DNA of 64,000 nt. Origin: an uncultured Lachnospiraceae bacterium. GTDB lineage: Bacteria > Bacillota > Clostridia > Lachnospirales > Lachnospiraceae. A program made the position numbers and the translations under genes. The stretch lies in NCBI GenBank assembly GCA_947626745.1, contig CANQTF010000002.1, positions 208,895 through 272,894 on the forward strand. Direction: 5' to 3'. Below, piece after piece: positions 55,834-64,000 of this stretch. The notes under the pieces were generated by a model. It was not told the DNA's origin, did no database searches, and saw only the letters and a program-made list of their open reading frames with translations. The first letter of the stretch is position 1, and each line of letters begins with the position of its first letter.

Positions 55834-57021
55834 TTACTCCAACTCCCCCGCGTGATACCTCGCCACGATCGACTGGATACGTTCCACGGGATTCAACAGG
55901 TCGCTGATAGAGGTATCGTGGTTCAAGGTGTCGATAATGTAAGCGATGTATTTGCTCATGTCGCAGTTGATGTACCACTCGCGGGCAAGCAGTTCCGGCG
56001 TCTGGTAGATCAGGTTGGTGGTCAGCACCCGATAGATCGTGCCGTCGGCGTAGGCTTTGTCGAAGCGCTCCAAGCCGGCCGTGAAGAGGCCGAATGTGGA
56101 GAATACGAAGATCCTGCCCGCGCTGCGCGCCTTCAGCTCGGCGGCGACTTCCAGAACGCTCTCGCCGGAGGAGATCATATCGTCGATGATGATCATGTCC
56201 TTGTCCTTTACGCTGGAGCCCAGAAATTCATGCGCCACGATAGGGTTCCTGCCGTTGACGATCTGCGTGTAATCCCTTCTCTTATAAAACATACCCATAT
56301 CCAGGCCGAGCACGTTGGCAACGTAGATGGCGCGGCTCATGCCGCCTTCGTCCGGGCTGATCACCATCATGTGCTCGCTGTCCAGACGCAGATCCTTCAC
56401 ATGCGTCAACAGACCCTTGATAAACTGGTAGGCGGGCTGCACCGTCTCGAAGCCGTGCAGCGGGATCGCATTCTGTACGCGGGGATCGTGGGCATCGAAG
56501 GTGATGATGTTGTCCACGCCCATATTCACCATCTCCTGAAGCGCGAGCGCGCAGTCAAGGGATTCTCTGGCGGTCCGCTTATGCTGTCTGCTCTCGTAGA
56601 GATAAGGCATGATGACGGTGATGCGTCTCGCCTTGCCGCCCACTGCCGAGATGATACGCTTCAGATCCTGATAGTGATCGTCCGGTGACATATGGTTTTC
56701 ATGGCCGCAGAGAGAGTAGGTCAGGCTGTAGTTGGCCACGTCTACCAGAATATAGAGGTCGGAACCGCGGACGGATTGTTTGATAACGCCCTTTGCCTCG
56801 CCGGAACCGAATCGCGGCACGGCCGTTTCCAAGATATAAGTGTCCCGCTGATAGCCGGAAAAGGCGAGGGAATCTTTGTGCTCGCTCTCCCGTTCGGTGC
56901 GCCATTTTACGAGATAGTAATCTACTTTTTCGCCTAAAGACCTGCAGCCTTCCATGGGAATAAGCCCGAGAGAGCCGACGGGTATGGTCTCCAGATTCCT
57001 TTTTTCTTCACGTCTGGTCAT
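55834..57021 (-). CDS. prs: Ribose-phosphate pyrophosphokinase, long divergent type
   Basis: It makes PRPP for nucleotide, His and Trp synthesis. At 395 residues it is about 80 longer than usual Prs, with extra sequence at the N-terminus. Core motifs are recognisable but altered: VIMPYLYESRQHKRTA, ITFDAHDPRVQNAIPLHGFE (usual form DLHA.QIQGFF), VISPDEGGMSRA, YKRRDY and the PRPP loop IIIDDMISSGESVLEVA. The catalytic His and Lys-Arg-Arg remain, so activity is likely. It follows dnaC by 10 bp in the dnaD-dnaC-prs operon. Confidence 0.9.
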   Translation of the reverse strand: MTRREEKRNLETIPVGSLGLIPMEGCRSLGEKVDYYLVKWRTERESEHKDSLAFSGYQRDTYILETAVPRFGSGEAKGVIKQSVRGSDLYILVDVANYSLTYSLCGHENHMSPDDHYQDLKRIISAVGGKARRITVIMPYLYESRQHKRTARESLDCALALQEMVNMGVDNIITFDAHDPRVQNAIPLHGFETVQPAYQFIKGLLTHVKDLRLDSEHMMVISPDEGGMSRAIYVANVLGLDMGMFYKRRDYTQIVNGRNPIVAHEFLGSSVKDKDMIIIDDMISSGESVLEVAAELKARSAGRIFVFSTFGLFTAGLERFDKAYADGTIYRVLTTNLIYQTPELLAREWYINCDMSKYIAYIIDTLNHDTSISDLLNPVERIQSIVARYHAGELE

Positions 57022-57031
57022 GAAAGAAGCC

Positions 57032-58003
57032 TCACTTTCTGTTCAACAATCGTTTCTTATACATTCGGATATCTTGTCCCGACAGCTTGCAGATCTCGTA
57101 ATTGCTCGTCACGCGGGAGAAGATACGGTCGGAGTATCTGTTCCGCAGCTCCTCCAGCGAGAGGTTGGTGGAGATGATCGTCGCCTTTTTGCCCATATGC
57201 CGCTCGTTTAAGAGGGCAAAGAGCTGAGATGTCACGAATTGATTCGTCAGCTCCGTACCGAGATCGTCCACGATGAGGAGATCGCACTGATACAGATCGG
57301 CGTATGTCTCACGAAGCTCGTCCCGATTCTTATAATCAAAGGAATTTTTTGACAACAGGTCAAAAAGAGCGGTGGCGCTGAAATAAATCACGGAATGTCC
57401 TTTTTCGATCAATTCCTTTGCGACGCAACCGGATAGAAATGATTTCCCCGTACCCACTGTACCATAAAAAAACAGATTATGGTAGTCGGAATTAAAATTT
57501 TTGACAAAATTTCTGCAGGTGTTCACCGCATTCTTAAAGCGGGACAGATCCTCGCCCTCATAATATTCGTATGACAGAGCGTTAAAATTCTCCGTCCGAA
57601 GCATTTCCCTTATATTGGACTGCTCATAGAGCAGTGTGATCATCGCCTGTTTAAAGCAGTGGCATTTCTGTCCGTCGATATATCCGGTGTCCTTACAGTC
57701 GGGGCATTCATAGACGGGCGTAAGATAGTCGCCGGGAAGCCCGTGGTCTTCCAAAAGCTGCGCCTTGCGGCCGGATAACTCCGCCAGAGAATCACGCAGA
57801 TCCTCCATGGCCTCGGTGTCGCCGGCAAGCAGCTTTTTGCCCTGCTCGACCGAGATCGAGGCGACCGCGTCCTCCAGATCCCGATAGTCGGGGATATGGT
57901 CGTACACATATGCCAGACGTTCCTGCAAGGCATGTCTGCTTTTTTGCTGCTTCATCTCATACTGATGAAGGATCATATCGTATTGGGCATTTGTCAGTGA
58001 CAC
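57032..58003 (-). CDS. Helicase loader, DnaC/DnaI-type AAA+ ATPase
   Basis: It loads the replicative helicase at origins and restart sites. The GTG at 58003 is 7 nt after AAGGAG; the TTG at 58009 is only 1 nt away. The 323 residues have an N-terminal helical, helicase-binding region with a zinc knuckle CPDCKDTGYIDGQKCHCF, Walker A YGTVGTGKSFLSG, Walker B LLIVDDLGTE and sensor/Arg-finger region DRIFSRVTSNYEIC. It lies between dnaD and prs, matching the dnaD-dnaI logic of Firmicutes. Confidence 0.92.
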   Translation of the reverse strand: MSLTNAQYDMILHQYEMKQQKSRHALQERLAYVYDHIPDYRDLEDAVASISVEQGKKLLAGDTEAMEDLRDSLAELSGRKAQLLEDHGLPGDYLTPVYECPDCKDTGYIDGQKCHCFKQAMITLLYEQSNIREMLRTENFNALSYEYYEGEDLSRFKNAVNTCRNFVKNFNSDYHNLFFYGTVGTGKSFLSGCVAKELIEKGHSVIYFSATALFDLLSKNSFDYKNRDELRETYADLYQCDLLIVDDLGTELTNQFVTSQLFALLNERHMGKKATIISTNLSLEELRNRYSDRIFSRVTSNYEICKLSGQDIRMYKKRLLNRK

Positions 58004-58061
58004 GGTCAAGCTCCTTCTTATTTGCTGTCGAAATCAGGTATGACAAGCGGACCCGCAGAGA

Positions 58062-59117
58062 TCAGTTGCTCAAAAGCTCCTGCTCCAGTACATCAAAATC
58101 ATAGTTGTTCTGCTTGAACTGGTTGAAGGCGTTGTTGGAAGCGGCGGTCTGCTTGGGCGCTTTTGCCCTGTGATAATTCTCGTCCAATGACCGGATATCG
58201 CTTCTGTGGTGTACGCCGGCTTTGTACCAATTATTCAGGATACCGTCCGCATACTCAAAGCGGTGTTTGTCCGTGGCAAGCACCGTCCGCTCGCACGCCG
58301 CCAAGATAACGTCGGTGTCAAAGCCGTACTCTTTCGTCCAGCGTGTGATGTAGGACACCTCCGTCTGCGTGGGAACGCTGTTTTTGCCGAGCGCCTTCAT
58401 GATATCATACACCGATTTGTCGTATTTGCCGGCAAGTCCGGCGGCCTGTTTGGGCGTTGTGATACCCTGCTGCGCCCAGCTGATGGCCACTTTTTCTATG
58501 TAACGGAGATCCTTTTTGTCCCTGTCCACGCAGTACTGGATCAGGTAATCGATCAGATCCTCCGAGAACCCCAGCTTGTCCGAGATAAACAGTATCGTGC
58601 GGATCTCGTTGGGACTCAGCGTTTTTTTGAGATACTGCTCCGTGATAAAGAGCAGTCTTGAAGTCGCCTCGTCCGACTTGAACGCCTTCAGCTCATCTAA
58701 TGTATAGTTGGGCTTTACATAGAGGTTTTCTTTGGACGAGATAGGCACGACGGAGGCAAGCGGCGCGAAACCGGTTGCGGATACCGTCGGTACGGGCGCT
58801 GCCGCCGGAACGACCGGAAGCGGCGCAAAGTCCAACAGATGAATGCCGGTGACGTTTTTGCGCTCGTCGTACTCCAACGTCAGAAGCTGCTGCTTCTCCC
58901 AGTATTTCAGCGCGCGCATCACGTCCTTTTCGGTATAGTTGAATTTGTCGGCGATATCCGAGATGCTCGTGGACAATCTTGCGCTCATCATGCGGATCAG
59001 ATACAGATAGATCTTGAGCTGCGCATCGTTGGCCGCCTCCATATACTCGTCGATAAAACGGTTGGAAATAACCGTAGAATTCACATAGTTATCCTGATAG
59101 ATCGTCAAATGCCCCAT
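58062..59117 (-). CDS. DnaD-domain replication initiation protein
   Basis: DnaD-family proteins remodel DNA at oriC and help load the helicase. The 351 residues have an N-terminal winged helix (FIDEYMEAANDAQLKIYLYL, DIADKFNYTEKDVMRALKYW) and a Pro/Ala-rich linker. One or two DnaD C-terminal domains follow (LSPNEIRTILFISDKLGFSE, LIDYLIQYCVDRDKKDLRYI, WAQQGI). AGGGGTGG precedes the ATG. It heads the dnaD-dnaC-prs operon. Its upstream region holds a cluster of DnaA boxes, suggesting DnaA control. Confidence 0.9.
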   Translation of the reverse strand: MGHLTIYQDNYVNSTVISNRFIDEYMEAANDAQLKIYLYLIRMMSARLSTSISDIADKFNYTEKDVMRALKYWEKQQLLTLEYDERKNVTGIHLLDFAPLPVVPAAAPVPTVSATGFAPLASVVPISSKENLYVKPNYTLDELKAFKSDEATSRLLFITEQYLKKTLSPNEIRTILFISDKLGFSEDLIDYLIQYCVDRDKKDLRYIEKVAISWAQQGITTPKQAAGLAGKYDKSVYDIMKALGKNSVPTQTEVSYITRWTKEYGFDTDVILAACERTVLATDKHRFEYADGILNNWYKAGVHHRSDIRSLDENYHRAKAPKQTAASNNAFNQFKQNNYDFDVLEQELLSN

Positions 59118-59180
59118 TCACACACCACCCCTGATTCCGTAAGGGAACACATTGCGTACTCCTTGATGAGTACAAGGTGA

Positions 59181-59189
59181 ATTATAGCA
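59181..59189 (-). promoter_or_regulatory. Extended -10 promoter of the dnaD operon
   Basis: On the - strand TGCTATAAT, a perfect extended -10; no good -35 is seen. The leader is about 55 nt. Confidence 0.55.
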
Positions 59190-59253
59190 TAGCGGTTTTT
59201 AAAATGATATAGGCAAACTGCCATAAACAATGGGCGCATGTGAAAAGGCCGAA

Positions 59254-59370
59254 TGTGGATAATGTGGATAGCGCCCCGCACACACCGAAATCCCATGCAG
59301 ATCTTTACACAGAAATATCCACAGAAAAGCCGCGTCCGCTCCGGCAGTTTTCTGTGGATATTGTGTATAA
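59254..59370. promoter_or_regulatory. Cluster of five DnaA boxes upstream of dnaD
   Basis: Against the consensus TTATCCACA: 59254-59262 TGTGGATAA (perfect, reverse), 59263-59271 TGTGGATAG (8/9, reverse), 59315-59323 ATATCCACA (8/9, forward), 59353-59361 TGTGGATAT (8/9, reverse), 59362-59370 TGTGTATAA (8/9, reverse). Two pairs abut exactly. The third and fourth boxes form the ends of a 14-bp inverted repeat (59315-59328 with 59348-59361). The cluster lies 70-185 bp upstream of the dnaD -10. Confidence 0.75.
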
Positions 59371-60750
59371 TTATTTTTTTAAAAGATTTTCGCCGATTTT
59401 TACCACATCGCCCGCCCCCATAGTTATCAACAGATCCCCGTTTGTGCAATTTGTCAGAAGAAAATTCTCGATCTCTTCAAAGGTGGGGAAGTAGCGGCAG
59501 GGGTGCCCCGCCTTCTCGATCTCTGCCTGAAGCGTCTGCGAACTGATGCCGAGCGTGTCGGTCTCTCTCGCGGCGTATATGTCGGCGAGGACGATCTCGT
59601 CGGCCAGTGAAAGCGCCTTTGCAAATTCCGGCAGGAAGGCCTTGGTGCGGGTGTAGGTGTGGGGCTGGAACACGCACCATACCCGGCGGTGCGGATAGTT
59701 TTTCGCGGCCGTCAGGGTCGCCCTGATCTCCGTAGGGTGGTGCGCATAGTCGTCGATGACGGTGACGCCGTGCAGCTGCCCCTTGTATTCAAAGCGTCTG
59801 TCCGTGCCCTCAAAGTGCAGAAGTGCGCCCGCGGTCACCTCGTCCGGTACGCCGAGGAGATCGGCGAGCGCGATCGCAGCGATCGCGTTATACACATTGT
59901 GTTCTCCGGGAACGCGCAAAGAAAATACTTCTTCTTTGCTGCCCTTGCGCATAAGATGAAAAGAAGGACAACCTGACTCGTCGTAAGTGATGCGCGACGG
60001 ATAATAGTCGAAGTCGGCGGACGGGCCGTAGGTGATGACGCGGCATGACAGGTCTGCGGTCAGTTCCCCGACCTGCTCGATAGAGCCGTTGATGATCAGC
60101 GCGCCGTCTTCGGGGATTAGGTGCGCAAATCTGTGAAAAGAGCTGCGTATGTCATGGATGTCCTTAAAAAAGTCGAGATGGTCTTCTTCTATATTAAGTA
60201 TGATACCGATCTTGGGGCAGAAGCTGAGAAAGCTGTTGGTGTATTCACACGCCTCCGTGACAAAACGGTCATTCCCGCCGACGCGGATATTCCCGCCGAT
60301 AGGTTTATAGATGCCGCCGATGGACAGCGTGGGATCGTCGCCGTTTTCCAGAAGGATCTGAGAGATCATGGAGGTTGTAGTCGTTTTGCCGTGGGTGCCG
60401 CTGACGGCGACGGGTGTTTTGTAGTTCTTCATCATCTGTCCCAAGAGCTGCGCCCGGGTCAGAGAAGCGATGCCGAGTTCTCTTGTCGCGACCATTTCCG
60501 GATTGTCCGGCTTGATGGCGCTCGTGTACACGACCAGATCGATGTCGGGGGAGATGTTTTCCCGGCGCTGTCCGTATCGTATTTCGGCGCCTTTTTCTTC
60601 GAGCCGGAGAGTGAGCGGCGAGGACGTCCTGTCCGAGCCGGATATGCGAAATCCTTCAGACAGCAGGATCTCGGCCAGCCCGCTCATGCTGATGCCGCCG
60701 ATGCCGATGAAATATATGTGGATCGGGTTTTTGAAATCGATTTGATACAT
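59371..60750 (-). CDS. murC: UDP-N-acetylmuramate--L-alanine ligase
   Basis: It adds L-Ala to UDP-MurNAc, the first step of the peptidoglycan stem peptide. The ATG at 60750 follows AGGGAGA and gives 459 residues starting MYQIDFKNPIHIYFIGIGGI. The ATP loop VSGTHGKTTTTSMI, the metal/substrate strand VTEACEYTNSFLSF, and VIDDYAHHPTEIRATL are typical. Codons upstream of 60750 are non-conserved. It has its own promoter. No other mur gene is adjacent; it sits upstream of the dnaD operon on the same strand. Confidence 0.97.
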   Translation of the reverse strand: MYQIDFKNPIHIYFIGIGGISMSGLAEILLSEGFRISGSDRTSSPLTLRLEEKGAEIRYGQRRENISPDIDLVVYTSAIKPDNPEMVATRELGIASLTRAQLLGQMMKNYKTPVAVSGTHGKTTTTSMISQILLENGDDPTLSIGGIYKPIGGNIRVGGNDRFVTEACEYTNSFLSFCPKIGIILNIEEDHLDFFKDIHDIRSSFHRFAHLIPEDGALIINGSIEQVGELTADLSCRVITYGPSADFDYYPSRITYDESGCPSFHLMRKGSKEEVFSLRVPGEHNVYNAIAAIALADLLGVPDEVTAGALLHFEGTDRRFEYKGQLHGVTVIDDYAHHPTEIRATLTAAKNYPHRRVWCVFQPHTYTRTKAFLPEFAKALSLADEIVLADIYAARETDTLGISSQTLQAEIEKAGHPCRYFPTFEEIENFLLTNCTNGDLLITMGAGDVVKIGENLLKK

Positions 60751-60781
60751 AGAAGTCTCCCTGGTGTATTTTTTTATTAGT

Positions 60782-60810
60782 ATTATACTCATTTTGCATG
60801 AAAAAACCAA
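60782..60810 (-). promoter_or_regulatory. SigA promoter of murC
   Basis: On the - strand TTGGTT (60810-60805), 17 bp, perfect TATAAT (60787-60782). Confidence 0.7.
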
Positions 60811-60924
60811 TAGAAAATACGGCTCATGTTAAAAGTGAACAAATATATTGAAATTTACCGCGAAATATTGTATATTATTAACACAAGAAAAAGAATCGGC
60901 TGCGAATAAATTTGGCAAATTATA

Positions 60925-60953
60925 TTCACTTTCCCGCCGGACTGTGATATAAT
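60925..60953 (+). promoter_or_regulatory. Promoter of glgC-glgD
   Basis: TTCACT (60925-60930), 17 bp, perfect TATAAT (60948-60953) with TGA, an extended -10. The leader is about 70 nt and AT-rich. Confidence 0.65.
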
Positions 60954-61031
60954 TATGAAACAATACAAGTATACATGGGCGGATATAATTTATATTCATA
61001 TAAAAATTATTAAGAAATAAGAGGTGATATG

Positions 61032-62306
61032 ATGGTTAAGAAAGAAATGATCGCTATGCTTTTGGCTGGCGGTCAGGGAAGCAGATTGGGAGTGTTTACG
61101 TCAAAGGTCGCAAAGCCGGCGGTTTCTTTTGGCAGTAAATATAGGATCATCGACTTTCCGCTCAGTAACTGTATCAATTCCGGTGTCGATACCGTCGGGG
61201 TACTGACACAGTATCAGCCGCTTCGGCTGAACACGCATATCGGGATCGGTATTCCGTGGGATCTGGACAGGAATATCGGCGGCGTGACAGTGCTCCCGCC
61301 CTATGAGAAGAGCGCGAACAGCGAGTGGTATACGGGTACCGCCAACGCGATCTACCAGAATCTGGATTATATGGAAAGCTTTAATCCGGAGTATGTTTTG
61401 ATCTTATCCGGCGACCATATCTATAAGATGGATTACGAAGTGATGCTTGACTTCCATAAGCAGAACGGGGCCGAGGTAACGATAGCCGTTATGCCCGTAC
61501 CTATGGAGGAGGCAAAGCGCTTCGGCATCATGATCACGGATCAGGATCACAAGATCGTTGACTTTGAAGAGAAGCCGGCTAATCCGAGAAGCAATTTGGC
61601 TTCTATGGGTATTTACATTTTCAGTTGGAAGACGCTGAAGGAGGCGCTGCTCACAAATGCGGAACAGCCGGGACTTGACTTCGGCAAACATATCATTCCT
61701 TACTGTCATTCAAAAGGATCACCTCTTTATGCCTATGAATTTAACGGTTATTGGAAAGATGTGGGAACGCTTAACTCCTACTGGGAGGCTAACATGGAAC
61801 TGATCGATCTTGTTCCGGAGTTTAACCTCTACGAGGAATACTGGAAGATCTACACGAGAAGTGAGATCCTGCCGCCGCAGTATCTGGCCGCTGACAGCGT
61901 TGTGGAGAAGAGCATCATCGGTGAGGGCTCCGAGATATACGGGCAGGTATATAACTCCGTTATCGGCTGCGGCGTCACCATCGGCGCGGGCACGGTCGTT
62001 CGGGATTCGATCATCATGAATGAGACGAAGATATCCGGCAACTGTGAATTGTATAAGGCGATCGTCGCTGAGAATGTCCTGATCGAGGACGACGTTAAGA
62101 TCGGCGTAGGCGAGGAAGTTCCGCATGAGACAGATCCCCAGATCTACAATCACGGTCTGGTTGCGATCGGAGAGAAGAGCGTGATTCCGAAGGGAGTTAC
62201 TATCGGAAAGAATTCCGTCGTTTTCGGCGAGACAAGCGCGGAGGATTATGTGAACGGTGAACTTCCGAGCGGCAAATCTTTGATTAAGGCAGGTGATAAA
62301 CAGTGA
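61032..62306 (+). CDS. glgC: Glucose-1-phosphate adenylyltransferase
   Basis: It makes ADP-glucose, the committed step of glycogen synthesis. The 424 residues start [20 protein letters not shown] (ATG at 61032, after AGGTGA). Further motifs are [20 protein letters not shown], the substrate site [12 protein letters not shown] and a C-terminal left-handed beta-helix with [13 protein letters not shown] repeats, where allosteric effectors bind. It overlaps glgD by 4 bp. Sporulating Firmicutes often use such a GlgC-GlgD pair. Confidence 0.96.
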   Translation: MVKKEMIAMLLAGGQGSRLGVFTSKVAKPAVSFGSKYRIIDFPLSNCINSGVDTVGVLTQYQPLRLNTHIGIGIPWDLDRNIGGVTVLPPYEKSANSEWYTGTANAIYQNLDYMESFNPEYVLILSGDHIYKMDYEVMLDFHKQNGAEVTIAVMPVPMEEAKRFGIMITDQDHKIVDFEEKPANPRSNLASMGIYIFSWKTLKEALLTNAEQPGLDFGKHIIPYCHSKGSPLYAYEFNGYWKDVGTLNSYWEANMELIDLVPEFNLYEEYWKIYTRSEILPPQYLAADSVVEKSIIGEGSEIYGQVYNSVIGCGVTIGAGTVVRDSIIMNETKISGNCELYKAIVAENVLIEDDVKIGVGEEVPHETDPQIYNHGLVAIGEKSVIPKGVTIGKNSVVFGETSAEDYVNGELPSGKSLIKAGDKQ

Positions 62307-63421
62307 GAGCGATTGGAATTGTCTTAGCGGGCGGTAATAACCATAGGATCAAGGAGCTGACACAGAAACGTGCGGTCTGTGCGATGCCTATTGCGGGCAG
62401 TTATCGGAGTATAGACTTTGCGCTGAGTAATATGTCAAACTCGCGTATCAATAAAGTGGCCGTGTTCACACAGTACAATGCGGGAAGCCTGAACGAGCAC
62501 CTGAGTTCTTCCAAGTGGTGGGATTTCGGACGTAAGCAGGGCGGCTTGTTCGTGTTCACGCCGGCGGTCACGGCGGAGAGCAGCGTGTGGTATCGCGGTA
62601 CGGCGGACGCTATCGCGCAGAACCTCGCATTTCTGAAGAACAGCCACGAGCCGTATGTGGTCATCTCATCCGGCGACTGTGTATACAAGATGGATTACAA
62701 TGAGGTCTTAGAGTACCACATTGAGAAGAAAGCGGATATCACCGTCGTCTGCAAGGATATGGCGCCCGACGTAAACGTTGACAGATTCGGTACGATCAAG
62801 ATGAACGAGGAGAGCCGTATCGAGGAGTTTGAGGAAAAACCTATCGTGGCGAATTCCAACACGATCTCCTGCGGCATCTATGTAGTCAGAAGACGTCAGT
62901 TGATCGAGATGATCGAGAAGTGCGCTGAGGAGGACAGATATGATTTTGTCAAGGATATCCTGATCCGCTACAAGAACATGAAGCGCATTTACGGTTACAA
63001 GATCAAGGATTACTGGAGCAATATCGCAACGGTGGAGGATTACTACAGGACGAACATGGATTTCCTGCAGCCGGAGATCAGGAACTATTTCTTCCGGCAG
63101 TATCCGGATATCTACTCCAAGGTGGACGATCTGCCGCCCGCAAAGTACAACATGGGAGCAAGCATCAAGAACAGCCTGATCTCCAGCGGATGTATCGTGA
63201 ACGGCAAGGTCGAAGATTCCGTAATATTTAAGAAAACGTATATCGGTAATAACTGCTACATTAAAAATTCCATCATTTTAAATGATGTGTATATTGGGGA
63301 TAATACACATATCGAGAACTGTATCGTGGAGAGCAGAGGCACGATACGGGCGAACTCCTACCATAAGGGAGAGAATGGGATCGAGATTGTAGTGGAGCGT
63401 AACGACAGATATGTGATTTAA
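62303..63421 (+). CDS. glgD: Glucose-1-phosphate adenylyltransferase subunit GlgD
   Basis: Regulatory partner of GlgC; in Firmicutes GlgD alone is largely inactive but stimulates GlgC in the mixed tetramer. The GTG start lies in the 4-bp overlap with glgC. The 372 residues begin [20 protein letters not shown]. GlgC has GGQGSRLG at this point, whereas this protein has the degenerate GGNNHRIK, in line with a non-catalytic subunit. The C-terminal beta-helix is present ([20 protein letters not shown]). Confidence 0.95.
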   Translation: MRAIGIVLAGGNNHRIKELTQKRAVCAMPIAGSYRSIDFALSNMSNSRINKVAVFTQYNAGSLNEHLSSSKWWDFGRKQGGLFVFTPAVTAESSVWYRGTADAIAQNLAFLKNSHEPYVVISSGDCVYKMDYNEVLEYHIEKKADITVVCKDMAPDVNVDRFGTIKMNEESRIEEFEEKPIVANSNTISCGIYVVRRRQLIEMIEKCAEEDRYDFVKDILIRYKNMKRIYGYKIKDYWSNIATVEDYYRTNMDFLQPEIRNYFFRQYPDIYSKVDDLPPAKYNMGASIKNSLISSGCIVNGKVEDSVIFKKTYIGNNCYIKNSIILNDVYIGDNTHIENCIVESRGTIRANSYHKGENGIEIVVERNDRYVI

Positions 63422-63600
63422 ACTTATGATGGAGGGCGGTTGCGATTATCGATATCAAGTATTGTGTAAGAGGCATGATTGTTATTACTAACTAAATGTT
63501 TATTACAAGCTACGTGGCTTGATGAGTATGACTTGTGTGGAAAAGCTTGTGAAAACCGGCAGATCCCTGTCCGGTATCATATGATAAGGAGGCTGAGCTC

Positions 63601-63876
63601 ATGAGAATTACTGATGTCCGCGTGCGCAAAATGACTCAAGACAGCAAAATGAAAGCAATCGTCTCAATTACTCTGGACGATGAGTTCGTAGTACATGACA
63701 TTAAAGTGATCGAAGGTGAAAAGGGTCTTTTCATTGCAATGCCAAGCAAAAAGGCGAATGACGGTGAGTACCGGGATATTGCTCACCCGATCAATTCGGA
63801 AACTCGCGACAAGATTCAGAGGATCATCTTGGAGAGTTATGAGAAGGCGCTGTTAGAGCCTGATGATGAGGAGTAA
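63601..63876 (+). CDS. spoVG: SpoVG-family regulator
   Basis: A small nucleic-acid-binding regulator of sporulation, capsule and virulence genes in Firmicutes. The 91 residues start [20 protein letters not shown] and include [20 protein letters not shown] with [14 protein letters not shown] and an acidic tail. AAGGAGG precedes the ATG. A hairpin (ACCGGCAG...CTGTCCGGT, about 63555-63575) lies just before the ribosome binding site. It supports spore-forming ancestry but also occurs in non-spore-formers. Confidence 0.95.
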   Translation: MRITDVRVRKMTQDSKMKAIVSITLDDEFVVHDIKVIEGEKGLFIAMPSKKANDGEYRDIAHPINSETRDKIQRIILESYEKALLEPDDEE

Positions 63877-63888
63877 TGCATAGGGTGG

Positions 63889-63922
63889 AAAGAAAGAGGA
63901 CGCGGCAAGCGTCCTTTTTCTT
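63889..63922 (+). terminator. Rho-independent terminator after spoVG
   Basis: The stem AGGACGC GGCAA GCGTCCT (63897-63915) is extended by an A-rich 5' side pairing with the TTTTTCTT tail. Confidence 0.9.
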
Positions 63923-64000
63923 GTGCGGTATGACGGGCATGCCGTCAGTCTGTGGTGAAAGTCCACTAGGGGCGTAGTTGCCGACGAACCCCAAAGCGAC
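63923..64000 (+). mobile_element. 5' end of a probable group II intron (IIC-like), cut by the window edge
   Basis: GTGCGG, the usual group II 5' end, starts exactly after the terminator T tract. It is followed by CAGTCTGTGGTGAAAGTCCAC and later GACGAACCCC, resembling domain I of bacterial group II introns. Group IIC introns are known to insert just after terminators. The reverse transcriptase and domains V-VI would lie outside the window. Confidence 0.5.

Noticed and set aside
59118..59370. Chromosomal origin of replication
   Set aside because: There are DnaA boxes and some AT-rich sequence, but dnaA, dnaN, recF and rpmH are absent nearby. A regulatory or titrating cluster fits better.

Overview
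The window looks like chromosomal DNA of a motile, spore-forming, anaerobic Firmicute, most likely of the family Lachnospiraceae (Clostridia). This rests on protein content rather than on any rRNA gene: none is present, and I saw no tRNA. The pointers are an Mbl-FlhO-FlhP cluster, YvyF next to ComF, DUF951 and DUF1858 proteins, GlgC/GlgD, SpoVG, MecA, a PFL/PflA fermentation locus, two-[4Fe-4S] ferredoxin, AGGAGG ribosome binding sites and many extended -10 promoters. It is mostly core genome with short intergenic gaps, and only a few stretches look accessory or unexplained.

Left part (1-28 kb, almost all + strand): the 3' end of a GDP-mannose gene; uvrB-uvrA with a LexA-like box; mbl and three flagellar rod genes; recD2, comF and yvyF; two unknown membrane proteins followed by the c-di-AMP/cell wall operon cdaA-cdaR-glmM; HPr; leuA; a sirtuin; rpsF-ssb-rpsR; and gdpP-rplI-dnaB with a MerR regulator. 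The c-di-AMP cyclase (CdaA) and a c-di-AMP phosphodiesterase (GdpP) both lie here, about 7 kb apart.

Middle (27-43 kb): a 56-residue ferredoxin, an XRE regulator, a small membrane protein and then the most unusual locus. Pyruvate formate-lyase is encoded in pieces on the - strand. A 679-residue catalytic protein has the Cys-Cys site but stops before the glycyl-radical domain. Next comes a 67-residue Cys-rich protein whose N-terminal half resembles that domain. After about 650 bp of tandem palindrome-rich repeats comes an 80-residue protein that is the glycyl-radical domain itself. The activase pflA follows, separated by a methyltransferase gene on the other strand. Then come DUF1858, mecA, a 780-bp gap with an orphan promoter, and a cell wall cluster (GH18, amidase, SleB-type hydrolase) with sua5 and rpiB.

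Right part (43-64 kb): a complete F-type ATP synthase operon whose c subunit carries the Na+-binding signature; an unknown 849-residue anchored protein with an apparently degenerate C39-like domain; queT behind a preQ1-I riboswitch; and a - strand dnaD-dnaC-prs operon whose upstream region holds a cluster of five DnaA boxes next to murC. Glycogen genes glgC-glgD and spoVG follow. Directly after the spoVG terminator a group II intron appears to begin and runs off the window.
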